Under the pieces are notes generated by a model. It did no database searches. It was not told the DNA's origin and was given only the letters and a program-made list of their open reading frames with translations. DNA of 64,000 nt from assembly GCA_037833965.1 (NCBI GenBank), contig AP031355.1, positions 27,367,501 through 27,431,500 on the forward strand, written 5' to 3'. Of this stretch, positions 53,025 to 64,000 are shown one piece after another. The stretch's first letter is position 1. Every line of letters starts with the position of its first letter. The DNA is from Marchantia polymorpha subsp. ruderalis (lineage: Eukaryota > Streptophyta > Marchantiopsida > Marchantiales > Marchantiaceae). The translations under genes and the position numbers were made by a program.

Positions 53025-53367
53025 TGTTGATTTTAAACGAATATCTTTCACACTTTACAGTACTCTTAGAGTTAGTTTAGTATGTCTTCTTGTGTTAACT
53101 GTCACCTTATTATAAAGGCGAGGACCTGAGCAAACCAGATAATCAGATGTATATCCCTTGCGGTGATTAGAGATAAGGCAACACTAGAAGACAAGTTACC
53201 CTGGACTATAAAGGCGAGTGCCTGAGCAAACCAGATAATCAAATTTACATCCGTTGCGGTGATTAGAGATAACGCAACACTAGAAGACAAGTTACCCTGG
53301 ACTAGATGTACTCGTTCTCTTCACTAATATTCCAGCTAGCCTGATTACGATCAATGTATTTCCAACA
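53025..53367 (+). repeat. 3' LTR of the copia element with an internal 96-bp duplication
   Basis: Matches the 5' LTR but is about 100 bp longer because the block beginning TATAAAGGCGAG at 53111 is repeated at 53207. Both copies end with AAGTTACCCTGGAC. The end TTTCCAACA at 53359-53367 matches the end of the 5' LTR. Confidence 0.88.
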
Positions 53368-54870
53368 GAACATTCTACGTGAAGATGCGAGCAAAGAAAG
53401 TTCACGGTCTTTGTACATAGTTATTTCGAAGTTGGAGAAAAATAATAAAACCTGTTCAATGGAATGGAACTCAATGCATATATGGTTTGAGTATCATGAC
53501 TGATACAGAACTAATTCTCTTATATAATAAAACTTGAATACTCCTACCTAGATTCAGAACTCACTTTCGTTAAAAATCTAGAAGCCATTTTCTACATGAC
53601 CCTGATGAGTTCTGCCTATCGAAACTAGCCCGTAGGTCATGGCGTCGAAAGCTTTTGAGTGCAATATTGGGACTAAGTCAAAACACAGCAGTCTCAAATC
53701 TCCTCTAATTGCAGTTTGAAGGTTGGAGGTTGGTTTGACCATGCTAGGCCCGAGTGAAAAGATAGAAGTCTGAACTCCGAGAGTGGGTGGATTGGGCAAC
53801 CAACAACATGAAAAATAGCCACTAATGAAGTTAAAATATTGATCCATTATGAGTAGACCCCAGTTCCGAGCTGTATACTACACGCAAGGAAATGAAGAGG
53901 TAGCAGTGTGATAATGTAGAATAATGTATATAATGATGATGAAAGACGTGTGTCCATTAGAGAGCTCATGTGTCTTTGATGCTGGGGGAATGGGCAAATC
54001 GGTCATCGAGCATGGCCCCGCCTTGGCATGAACCCACCCACACACCTAAACCATAGCTCATCATCTTTGTATAGGGGGTTCTGATTTCTATTTTGAAGTA
54101 GTTTCCCAATTTGGCACAATTGCTAAACTTCAGATTCTTATCTCGAGGTGTGATGTGCATGATACATACGCAAAATTGGTTGAGTGTTCGATATCGAAAT
54201 TATTGTGTGACATGCGAGAGATAACGCATCAATTTTTTATGATATGAGACCAATTGAGACAGAAGTACAGGTCAGAAAGTCTGAGTTTCTTCACCATGCA
54301 CATCAGCAGCACGTACATAGAGAACGGCGTGTTCGGTTGAATATGGAAACATTAAGGTGAAATCCAAAACTCTAAATTTGACTGAACAACAGTTTCCTGC
54401 ACAAAGAAACCCCCAAGTTCCGACACCTCTATGTTGACAACTTGAGTACACACCAGCAGCTTCAGTTCTGAAAGGTTGAGGAACCGCGAGTAAAATCGCG
54501 ATGTGGAAACGGGGAAAAAGGATACCCGTCAGAACGCTTGACTGCCTTCACCGCCGGCGGAATGAGCGCGGCAGGACGGTCATCAAGCAGAGCCCTGCGA
54601 GGGCTTGCGCCCGGCAGAGCTCACAGTATTCGCGCACTGGCAGCCAAGCCTCTGCTCATCGTCCGGGTTAAGGGACTTGTCTATGATAGTGATCACAGAT
54701 CAAGATGTACGTACTATAGAACAGATCCTGTTCAAGTATAGTCGTGACAGACCACCTCGGACTTCGCTCATATATACCCCAGAAACCTTTCGACGCAACG
54801 CTTAGGGGCTTAAACAACTCAAGGCTCCCCACGTGTCATCCTTACAGCCCGCCCCTGTGTAACACACTGT
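53368..54870. other. Intergenic stretch, no supported gene
   Basis: The minus-strand frames at 53578-53847 and 53966-54160 have no known domain. A short GC-richer patch at about 54520-54700 encodes an Ala/Arg-rich frame that I cannot support as a gene. Confidence 0.45.
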
Positions 54871-54990
54871 TCATCAGAAACTACTATTGAAATTTGACTG
54901 TGTATCACTCTTCGTCAGGAAGTACTGAACTGTTGAAATTTGACTGAGTATCACTCTTCATCAGAAACTACTGATGAAATTTGGCTGTCA
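54871..54990. repeat. Three-copy imperfect tandem repeat of 40-47 bp
   Basis: Copies start near 54871, 54911 and 54957 with TTC(A/G)TCAG(A/G)AA, followed by (T)GAAATTTGACTG and GTATCACTC in the first two. Confidence 0.85.
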
Positions 54991-56471
54991 GTGCTCCTCA
55001 CCTGCCACACATCGCCAATTTGCTCGGAAGCTCAAGTCGCCTCGCGATCGAGCGCATGAGTACTACGCCCAGAACGCCATATGCGGATAACTCTACCTTG
55101 TTCACGACACCACGGTGACAGAATTGTCGACTGTAGGCTGACACTTCCACGTCCAGGGGGCAAACTCCCCCGCACAATCGAGTCGCTCCATTCATCTTGC
55201 ACTCTCGAAGTACTTCCAGCGGCTCAGACGACTCTGTCACTGCAGTCGCCGGTCACACCATGAGGACACAGAGAGGGCAGTCCATGTTCATCATCAGCAT
55301 CTCCGCGGAGACATTGAGAAGTTACTCTGAGATTTGAGACTGATTTGATTACAATCCAGCTGCACTACCCACTGTAGGCTGCTGCGGAACGAAATCGAGG
55401 TCTCAAGAAGAGGATGCAACCATCGAGCCAGTTAAGGCTCCTCTCGATCATGAGTGAGCTACACAGCTCTCAAAAGAACTTAGAAACACTTCCTCTGGAG
55501 AAACGGGTCATCGTCGATTTTGCATCACACCTCACGGGTTGCTGTACTTCGCTAGCGCTACATTCCCAATTGCCATGACAGATTACTTCTGCTTACTCTC
55601 TGCGGCTGCCTCGAGAAATCATACCAATGTGCAGCGGTCTCTTGTTTATGCGGAAGATTCTCCGTCATTAATGCAGCCGTCATTGCCTCCGAGGTTAACA
55701 GTTTTCCGAACTTTGTTATGATTGCGAGTAGCTTTCCTGCAGGTAATTTATATAACATATATCCTTCGAAAGTTTTCGACTAAGATATATTTTCAAGTTT
55801 TCAAGAAGAACAGTATATTCCAATTCAAGAGTGAAGTCGATGAACTAGTTTATTTGTTCTTCAAAAAACTTAAAATTTTTAAACTATATCATTTGTTGTT
55901 TAATGTTTTTTTATGAATCAATATAAATAAGTCATGTGCATTCAAATAAAGTATGATAAATATAGACACAAATATGGATAATCTATAACGCAGTATAATA
56001 AATTTCTCTTTGCATCAAGATGTATATCCATATAGCTATATTTATTTTTGGAAATAAATGAAAATTCTTTTAATTATCTTCATGCCGTAATATTAATGTT
56101 CATCTCCATTAGTATTATTGTCATGGAAAGTAAAATGATGATGTAAAAAATTTTACAATCTACAAAACAGATACTCAAGATGGTTTATTCCTCTCACATG
56201 ACAATAAAAAACCTCAAATGAACTTATTTAAATAAATATTAATTGATTATCATCTTACTTTTAATAATTTTGTATCTATGTAATTACAAAGTTTTGTTCA
56301 AATTTTTAAATTTTTTTCAAATTGTAACCAACACGATAAAATAAATAAATAGCAACATATCCATTTGAATATCCGTTAATGATATAATTCATTAAAATTA
56401 TAAATCATATAAATTTATGAAAGTAATTGATATTTTCTATGTTCCAAAATATATTTTAATATCATATTCAC
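54991..56471. other. Intergenic stretch, no supported gene
   Basis: Mixed composition to about 55740 and then very AT-rich. No domain or splice pattern is seen. Confidence 0.45.
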
Positions 56472-56479
56472 ATTAATTT

Positions 56480-57089
56480 GGAGAGTTTGCTTGATGGGAC
56501 ACCTGCGGAAACTAATTTGCTTGATGGGACCCTTCAGGTTTCATTTTACCCGATGGGACCCCATGAACGATGCACCGTCACCCATGTTCTAATAACAACT
56601 AGAGAGAGTGCAAAAAGTCCACCGCACCCGCATACAGAGTGGACTTCGCACTCCATCACACTCACTTGTTTTTATGTTGTCATTCTGTATCCGGCCACTA
56701 TCCAAGCAAAGAAATGTTCATCATGAGTTTATTTGTTCGCCACAAATGGGTGATCGCGAGACTTGAGCTCGGACCACGCAGGGTTACGGAAAGAGTGTGC
56801 AGGTGGAAGGCAACAGAGAAATCCGCGAATCTTTGTGATTGGAAGAATTAAAGCACAACAAATTGCACTTTGAGCAAAATCGATCTTTGTCCCCGTGATA
56901 ATCCACCAGAAATTATAATCAGGGATTGATCTCTGATTGTAATTCCTGCATTGTAACTAGTAGTAATCGTAGTTACAAGAACTATGTCCGACGGCACACC
57001 GTCGTTGGGGTACATTAGATAAAACTAAACCTGAGGGGTCCCATCAAGCAAATTACTTTCCGCAGGGGTCCCATCAGGCAAATCTCTCC
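56480..57089. mobile_element. Inverted-repeat DNA transposon (MITE-like), 610 bp, with 8-bp target duplication
   Basis: The ends GGAGAG...CTCTCC are inverted repeats. The left end and the reverse complement of the right end align for at least 68 bp, sharing CCTGCGGAAA and TAATTTGCTTGATGGGACCC. Weaker similarity continues to about 110 bp (TTTTA-C--ATG-(G)ACCCC and CACCGTC against GCCGTCG). The element is flanked by ATTAATTT on both sides (56472-56479 and 57090-57097). An 8-bp duplication fits hAT or P-type transposition; long terminal repeats are more like Mutator-type elements, which normally make 9 bp. Each terminal repeat contains the block TTTGCTTGATGGGACCC twice. No transposase is encoded, so it would be non-autonomous. 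Confidence 0.87.
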
Positions 57090-57175
57090 ATTAATTTGAA
57101 ATATTATAATATCGCAAATATTGAAATATTAATTTCTATATTGGGTTGACTAAATTTATGTTAGATTTTTTTTTT

Positions 57176-57690
57176 GGAGAAATTTGCTAAATGGGATCCC
57201 ATCAAACGCTGACTGCTTAATATGATCCAACATATGATAAGACCTTTTTGACAAATCACCTTCAGTTATGTTCTTGTAACGGCTTTGTTTCCATTTCAAT
57301 GATAAAGAAAATTTCTTCCCGAATTTAAGTTTGTGATACTTCCCATGGCTTCTAATCTTCATCGTGCAAGAGTCCAATTTCCCACGTCCCAATGATGATT
57401 TTACAATTATAATGTCTGTGCGTAATCTACTTACTCTTTGTTTTTTTTTCTAATTCTTTTGGCCGAAGTCACTTAAGTTGCGTAATTTGGTCCGTGAAGT
57501 GCATGCAGGGAGAAGTCACTTTTCAACAAAGAGCCTCATTACTTTTACTAACCCGGATTGAAGTCAATTACAAGAACTCACAGTAAAACATAGGTAACGG
57601 TGGACTAAACTGCCCATCGGGTAAAATAGAAAGTATTGGGTACCATCAAGAAATCAACGTTCTGATGGGGTACCATCAACCAAATTTCGC
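57176..57690. mobile_element. Second, diverged member of the same inverted-repeat element family, about 515 bp
   Basis: The left end GGAGAAATTTGCTAAATGGG pairs with the reverse complement of the right end, GCGAAATTTGGTTGATGG. The right end, read in reverse, contains TTTTACCCGATGGG and CCACCGTTACCTATGTT, which match the left half of the element at 56480. It lies in T-rich DNA: ten T before it and ATTTTTTT after it, so a target duplication is possible but cannot be proven. No coding capacity. Confidence 0.72.
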
Positions 57691-59646
57691 ATTTTTTTAG
57701 TATGATAATTTATGTTTTTATTTAATAATTTGAATTGCGATCATATGCACAAATTAAAAATCAAAATTTTGCTCTGAATTTGCTTCTTGTTATCTTTGAA
57801 ATATCTCATGACCAAAATATTATTTTTAATTGATCAAAATACGAATATAACTATTCAAAAAATTAGTTATCATGCATATTGATTGTTTTTCTTTTAATTT
57901 TTTATTCATATTTGAGCACAAACATACAAAATCGTTTTAAGACTAATGAATGTTGAGTTTTGAGATGTTTCTTAAAGCATTGAAGTTACGCAAATTTTTT
58001 TTGGGAAATAAACTAACTATTAATGTGACTAACAAAAAAACATGAAGATTTTGACCTCATACACATTTGTCTATTGGAGTATCACATAACTACAATGATC
58101 AAATTGTTGATCATCTTGGATATATTGATTGATTTTATAAAGCGACTAACAACCAAATGTGGTATATATTTCTTACAATATGAAACTAGATCCATATTTG
58201 TATATTGGTTGAGTCATAATATATAATTCAATCATATATTGATATACTTGTGATTTTATGGATGAGGTAGTAGGGTTTTTGTTCTATTTGTTGCAAGATG
58301 ATGTTTATGTTATGCTAGTCGGTGTTTTAGTCTTTGAGTGATAAACTATAATTTTGAGATTCAAAGCAAGGAAATGAATAGTTTGTAACGTTGATTTGAA
58401 TTCATAGTAAGATCCAGCCACAATATACTTCAGATGGCAAGGGTACAACACTACAGTATATGGTGAGAACGAAGAAGTTTGAGCAGGCCTGCTTAACTAT
58501 GCGGGAGTAACGACTACTTATATTACTCTTCGCTTGTGCGTGGGAGTTGAGTGGTTGGTAATTGAGAGTAGTGGGAGGTAGTCTATCTTTTCTAATGGTG
58601 CAAATGATTTCCATTTGAGTTTGGAACATGTTGATGAAATTATTTTGAAAAAGAGCAGGTGAGTACTTAATTGTAACTAAGTTAACGGTTAAACATCTAA
58701 AAAACCTAAACTGTTATTCGAGGATTATTGCGAATATTCAAGTATATGTCCAAGGTTGAGGTTGCGATTTAGACAAATAACGGTGCTAGATTTTATAGAT
58801 AAAGTTTCTTCATATGGCAAATTAGAATTACTTAGTAGTAGTGGATTGCTAATAATCGCATAAGTCATGGTGGGCTACTGTCAGTTCTATTAGAACATTG
58901 TACTATTGAACAAGAGGGGAAATGTAGAGAAGTATTTTAAAACAGGGTGACGCACAACCTAAATAAAGACTTGGTACAGATTAAATCATAGGTCAGTTGC
59001 TCATGGTTTCATTTCATGTTTTAATAAAATTCACATTTACACACCTTCTAAACTAACGTATCTTGCCTTAGAGTAACCTAATTTAGGTAATTTAGAAACC
59101 CACCGTATGAGTTATTAATGTTTTCGTTTAGCCTTTTCCATACAGTGATGGTTAGAATTTATTATCAAAAGGAGTCCATTTACTAAACTCATTACCGCAC
59201 ATACCTTTTTAAAGGCCGGAATTCAATTAAACTGATGTATAATACATTTCAGAACGAATTATCATGCGTAAAACATCACATGTCCAACCATGTAGCATGA
59301 AATGTGCTAACATAACTCATGTAAAAGCTGAGAAACGAATTAGGCGCCTAAAGCTCATATTGTGCTGTAGATTTATCCGACTTTCGTTGGCGTCAACGCC
59401 AAATAGGAGCCATGACTCTAATATTCTGCCTCCATCTGTGGATATGGTAGGTTTCTTCAACTGCGATGAGAAATGGCTGGAAGCTCGCAAATTACGAACT
59501 TATGAAGAGCTTGTTTGGTCATCGTAAGAGATCGTCGAAAGTGATGAGTCTGAACCTCGAGCTGACAGCTCGAATGTCGGGATTTGCATTCGCTCCTCTT
59601 CAACCCTAAACCTGGACAGGATCTGCTTTCTGCTGAGGGTGTAGCA
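57691..59646. other. AT-rich intergenic stretch and upstream region of the ligase-like gene
   Basis: No gene is seen to about 59260. An 87-codon ATG frame at 59264-59527 lies just upstream of the ligase-like gene in another frame; it has no known domain and may be an upstream frame in the leader. Confidence 0.45.
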
Positions 59647-60429
59647 ATGACTGGCGGATTGCAGAATGGAGCTCGACCTGTTATGCGCATGCTGAGATTG
59701 AAGGGTTTTCCAATTTTCCAGCAATTGCTGTTGGAGGAGCGACTTCTCCGCACCAGCAACGACAATTGGTGCGTGATCAACGATGGCACCTCGCCACCGG
59801 CGATCGTGATGGGCATATCTGGGAAGCCAGAGAAGCTTCTGGATGTGGAGAAAGTGGTGAAGGATGATCTCTGTGTGATCAAGCGGTTTAGTGGAGGTGG
59901 GACGGTCGTCGTGGACGAGGATACTCTGTTCGTTTCTTTGATCTGCTCTCGATCAGCCGTTCCAGATTTACAGCTCTACCCTCGGCATATCATGAACTGG
60001 ACTGAGCTTTTGTATGTTCCTGTTTTCGAAAAGGTTCATGGATTTAAGTTACGAGAGCATGATTACGTGTTTAACGATCGAAAGTTTGGAGGGAATGCGC
60101 AATCGATCACGAAGAATCGTTGGCTCCATCACACCTCTTTTCTTTGGGACTACAGAGACTCACGAATGGCCTACCTGAAAGTCCCGGAGCGAGCTCCAGC
60201 ATATCGACAGGCACGAGATCATTCGGACTTTATCTGCAGGCTACAGGATTTCTTTCCTTCCCGAGAATATTTCGTCGATACTATCGCGGAGGGACTGGAA
60301 CATCACTTCATTCTGGGGGAGGAAAATTTAAATGACGTCGTAGACGAATTCGCAGAGCGGTCACACATAAGTTCCACCAATGTCCTCTCACGGGATGATC
60401 TGGCAGCTAGCCTAAAGCATTTGTCATAG
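59647..60429 (+). CDS. Lipoate/biotin protein ligase family protein (LplA-like), single exon
   Basis: An uninterrupted frame of 260 residues. The ATG at 59647 is the first in-frame start, and MTGGLQNGARPVMRMLRLKG agrees with the short N-terminus of the plant LplA-like family (Arabidopsis At3g29010 type, from memory). The family core is complete: LLEERLLR (28-35), WCVINDGTSPPAIVMGISGKPEKL (41-64), the lipoyl/ATP-binding RFSGGGTVVVD (80-90), and NDRKFGGNAQSI (143-154) with Lys146 in the place of the catalytic lysine of E. coli LplA, then HHTSFLWDY. Such proteins bind or transfer lipoate or octanoate, but the exact substrate of this plant clade is not certain. There is no clear organelle targeting peptide, so a cytosolic location is likely unless translation starts upstream. 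No frameshifts are seen. Confidence 0.93.
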   Translation: MTGGLQNGARPVMRMLRLKGFPIFQQLLLEERLLRTSNDNWCVINDGTSPPAIVMGISGKPEKLLDVEKVVKDDLCVIKRFSGGGTVVVDEDTLFVSLICSRSAVPDLQLYPRHIMNWTELLYVPVFEKVHGFKLREHDYVFNDRKFGGNAQSITKNRWLHHTSFLWDYRDSRMAYLKVPERAPAYRQARDHSDFICRLQDFFPSREYFVDTIAEGLEHHFILGEENLNDVVDEFAERSHISSTNVLSRDDLAASLKHLS

Positions 60430-63400
60430 TTATCGGTTATGACTACGAGAGTCGACTTCCAACTCCAAGCTTTGTAATCTTTTCCGAACGCTCCATGTCT
60501 TAGTTCTTATTTACAATGTCCATAAGCAAGTTATGATTGTGGAGACTGTATGTAAGAACTATGACTAAGAGAAGATATGGACAATTGAAGCTCAGATCAC
60601 CCCCCACTACGATGCAGAAAGGTATGATTTAGTGCTGACTGTAACTCTTAAAGAAAGTGAAACTCCGTCGAAGGCATCGGAAATCCCTCGAGTGGGGAGC
60701 ACTCTTCAGAGCAAGTGCGGGCAACTTTGCGCCAGTTGAGGTAATGGAGAATTTGATAACTGAAGCTTCGAATTTGCATTGAGATCAGCTGCTCTGATTA
60801 TTAGAGTCTATGGGGTTTCATGAGGCCGGTGTATTTATGAAAGACTCTGTTTTGGGTCTCCTAAGCTTATGTTAAGGAAATGTCTCTACCATTAGGGTGT
60901 TAATTCCTCATGCAGTTCAGCGAAGCTTCGGATTTCAATCATATTCTCAGTGATCCGACTTAGTAACTTGCTTTCGCATATAAGTCTTTAATCGCGCTCA
61001 TCACGCAAGTATTACCCATTTATCCCGATCCATATTCGTCTCCTCTTAGTTTCCCAGTCTTGAGTGGGAGTCTGGTTTCAGGGGTATGATTTTGAAGCTT
61101 GCATCGGACCTTTACACGAAGCATTGAATGTAACACAGGGTTGTAGCTATCGGAGTTCGTTGGTACCTCTTATTGGCAGGTATCCTTGAACTCCTGCACT
61201 TGAACGATGTGATGGATTCTCTGTTTCTGACTGCTGTCATTTTCTCTTTTTGCGTGCTATAATATCTTTGAACTCAGGCAAACCTACATGCCCAAGCAGA
61301 AGCTCCGTCAATCATCTGGAGTTTCCGCATTTTATATTCCGATCTTCATGAGAGTTTTTGTTATGTGCTATGAGTTTATGCTTTGTTACAGTCTCATACA
61401 TGCTCTTCGTGTGTGTGCTGGTGGGGCTCTTCTCTGCGCGTTCTTTGTGCGGAGGGTGAAGGTTTGGCATCCTAATATATATGTGTCGAGACTTGATGTC
61501 ATTATAGCTTAGGAGAGCATTTCCCGGCCATGGAGACGGCTGTATTAAACGTTGAGTTTTGGAGGACCTCTTGGTGCTTTGTTTTCTTGATGATTGATGT
61601 CATGTTTGAAGCTTTGGCAGACATGGCTGGCTTGCATGAACACCAGGCACTAAGTCGGGCAACAAGTCAGGCGAGAAGACATGACCATGATGTCCTTGCA
61701 TAAGGACCCATCTCATTGATGAACTAGAGCATGTCAATGTCTTTTGTTTTTCTTTTCTTTCAGGACTTGCGGGAGAGTGCTTACAGGGGAGATCGACAGA
61801 GGAATTTAGTTCATTCAGTAATATTGCGATGTCCACATTGTACGGTACAGGTCATATTAACATCTACAACACGGTTGTGGCGTTAATGTGCGACGCCTCC
61901 TGCGGTTGATCATGTTCTATGTTATCTGCAGCTTTGTTCCGTGAGACTTGTCTTCTTATTCTTTTTCCCTGTGTTTTGTACAGTGTGGTGTACTTATCAC
62001 TGAGTCGAAACTGTGCTATGTTGCCCCGGTTTTTTGATGTTAAGTAAAGCTTGTAGGTTGAGTTCAATGCGTTATGGCACCTCGTTTTGACCACAAAACG
62101 CACTGTGTTAGTTTCTCCGCAGTGATCCCACTTCAAAGTTGTGGTTGGAAAACTGCAAGAAATATCATTCATGCTTGGTTGCTGTGGTATGCTGGTATTC
62201 TGAAAGATAAGTGGCTGGTGTTATGATGAAATCTTCAATGAAGGATAAACTATACTTGGCATGAAGAGGAGATCAACAACGTATCTTGTGTATGTTGCAC
62301 GGAAGGGTTCGGATTCATGAAAGAAACGTTGAGCCGTTTTGTCATGATTTAAAATGAATTTGTGTAATGTGTGCCCACGAGCAATGATTCAACTACGGAT
62401 CTCAACTAAATTTCGTCCTGTCCTTGCAGCGGTGTACATAATAGAAGTTCTTTCACACGGACATCTTTGGACAACTAGTACGTATTTTCATCAATTACAA
62501 TAACAAGAAAGCCTACTTGGCAGTAGGTTACTTGAGCCGCTTTGGACAGTGTCGGTTAACTTGCTTCTACGTGTTCGCAACGCTTAGCGGTCTATGAGAT
62601 ATCTTAAGGGTTGTGATCTGTATGTCCACAACACCTGTAATTGTTGGTTGAAAACATGAGTGGATGTCATGCCCAAAAATGATAGGACTGTTGAGTCTAT
62701 TCCTGTGGACAACTTCACATGTACATATATAATTTTGTATTGTTGGATATACAAATGCTTTAATGTGGAATGATCAAAATTTACTTAATCCATTAGTCAA
62801 ACGATTGAATTTTGTTGGGGGCGTGTGAGTGCACTTAACAGGAAGAGAGTATGATTACATTTAAGCACAATTGGAGCGGTAAGGTTTCGTAAGTTCAGGG
62901 GAGAGAAACATACCGAAGTTTACTCACTTTTTTAATTGACGCAAGAGCTATCCAGCACCTTACAGGAAAGTTGGTGGGTTCTTTGGTATACAAAAAGGAC
63001 GCTAGACATAAACTGAGGTCGCATTGCCAATCACACCCCTCTCCTGGCAGGAATGAACTTTGCTACCGTCATTCTCATCTAAATTTCACAACCGTCGAAT
63101 TCTCTCCCCTCCTAAGCAGGCAAGTTTGACGTACCGAGAAGTTTCATCAGCTGTAGGCCACATTTTGAAACTTGCCTACAATATCTTTTATTGATCAAAG
63201 TGGCCATCCTTCTTTCGTTCACCGGCAAGGTAACGTATGGAACTAGTGTAAATTTTATCAATAAATTACTTCGTCCGGGAATCCTCTCTAATGGGGATTG
63301 AGGAGTACTGGCTATTAACTTCTGTAAGAAGGTACATTTAGGAGTGAGAATTTTCTTTGCGGACCAACGTGTGGAAGACGAGCTTCGGAAAATGTTCAGG

Positions 63401-63659
63401 TTCATTTAGTTTTCTGTGATTGGTGCGACCGTGCCGTCTCTTGTGTGTGTGTTATACGCGAGTTTCGCCATAGACATACTAACGATGGTGTACCAGTGAA
63501 AGGCACGTAGTACATCTACTGCAGGGTCGCAGAAGACATACTAACGACCTTTATATTCTTTAGCCTGTCATACTTGCAGAGGTCACATCTGATTCTCTGG
63601 CATCATTAAACTAGCCTTCGGAGAAACATAACTCACCCTTGAGTAATTTGTTTGTCCCG
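60430..63659. other. 3' flank of the ligase-like gene and intergenic DNA
   Basis: No supported coding region. Frames at 61288-61512 (plus), 61864-62172 and 63112-63405 (minus) have no recognisable domain. Unrecognised genes or untranslated exons remain possible, since base composition is intermediate. A short block AGACATACTAACGA occurs twice (about 63472 and 63534). Confidence 0.4.
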
Positions 63660-63889
63660 CTCGATGCTAATCTCCTCTCATGTTGAGAGTTTGCAAGACT
63701 TAAAGAGTGTCACAAACCATCCAAGTTATGAAATACAGCCTCCCATCAATAAACAACTGAACTTGCAAATCCAGCTCGATGCTACTCTCTTCTCGTGGTG
63801 AGAGTTTGCAAGACTTAAAAGAGTGTCACAAACCATCCAAGTTATGAAATACAGCCTCCCATCTATAAACAACTGAACTTGCAAATCCA
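63660..63889. repeat. 115-bp tandem duplication
   Basis: Copies start at 63660 and 63775 (CTCGATGCTA) and end with AACTTGCAAATCCAGC. They are nearly identical, with only a handful of differences, so the duplication is recent. Confidence 0.95.
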
Positions 63890-64000
63890 GCAGAAGTTAT
63901 TCACATCTCACTTCCAGCCGGTTTCTCACCTCATGAGCGCATTTGGAAAACCGCAAAGCTTGAATACCATGACGGCTGCTGTTTCCCACCGTACATGACT

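Larger units (their letters stand above)
47495..53367 (+). mobile_element. Inactivated Ty1-copia LTR retrotransposon
   Basis: The element runs 5' LTR, primer site, gag, protease, integrase, RT, RNase H, 3' LTR, which is the copia order (integrase before RT). A degenerate initiator-Met-type primer site (TTGGTATACGTAGC against the common TGGTATCAGAGC) follows the 5' LTR. The coding region is split by many stops and frameshifts and key protease and integrase residues are lost, so it cannot move by itself. LTR ends were set from the TGTTG/CAACA inverted ends; the outer limits are good to about 30 bp, and no target-site duplication was convincing. Confidence 0.93.

Noticed and set aside
56478-56726. 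An 82-codon frame at the start of the inverted-repeat element
   Set aside because: It is a translation of the terminal-repeat motifs and not a transposase.
59264-59527. An 87-codon frame as the first exon of the ligase-like gene
   Set aside because: It is in a different frame, no splice pair joins it convincingly, and the downstream ATG already gives the family's normal N-terminus.
59584-59646. Extension of the ligase-like protein to 59584
   Set aside because: The upstream frame has no ATG; 59647 is the first in-frame start and fits the family.

Overview
This window is nuclear DNA from a land plant. The genes are split by spliceosomal GT-AG introns. Their products match plant forms of a ubiquitin-conjugating E2, a HEL2/ZNF598-type RING E3, a lipoate-ligase-like protein and a GH19 chitinase-like protein. 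The DNA between them is AT-rich and full of Ty1-copia and Ty3-gypsy relics. Short-to-moderate introns (about 0.25-1.6 kb) and scattered genes in repeat-rich DNA would suit a bryophyte such as a moss, but the species cannot be fixed from sequence alone.

Layout. Positions 282-2778 (minus strand) hold a complete four-exon E2 gene of exactly 148 codons; its 1.6-kb first intron contains a decayed gypsy fragment on the plus strand. Upstream of it, about 3080-5900 is a strikingly GC-rich island with (CT)n and trinucleotide runs and no supportable gene. Positions 6.4-18.4 kb are AT-rich and gene-poor, with several tandem-repeat arrays: 34 and 68 bp duplications, a 67-bp unit arranged as a 134-bp dimer, a 35-bp array and a 91-bp array. 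A possible decayed minus-strand gene lies at 18.6-19.4 kb. A small two-exon coiled-coil gene of 117 aa is at 20.1-21.4 kb. Positions 21.4-30.6 kb have no gene I can support.

Positions 30659-37149 (plus strand) hold a seven-exon, 962-residue HEL2/ZNF598 homologue, an E3 ligase of ribosome-collision surveillance. A minus-strand gypsy pol relic lies at 38.7-40.2 kb and contains a perfect 20-bp-arm palindrome. A three-exon GH19 chitinase-like gene without the catalytic glutamate and without an evident signal peptide is at 44.3-46.0 kb. A nearly full-length but inactivated Ty1-copia element with recognisable LTRs occupies 47.5-53.4 kb.

Two related inverted-repeat DNA elements lie next to each other at 56.5-57.7 kb; the first has a clear 8-bp target-site duplication, and a third, half copy is at 13.2 kb. 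A single-exon lipoate/biotin-ligase-family gene is at 59.6-60.4 kb. The last 3.5 kb has no recognisable gene but contains a 115-bp tandem duplication.

The genes are not an operon and share no pathway, except that the E2 and the HEL2-type E3 both act in ubiquitination. The least explained material is the inverted-repeat element family, the higher-order dimeric satellite and the catalytically altered GH19 protein.
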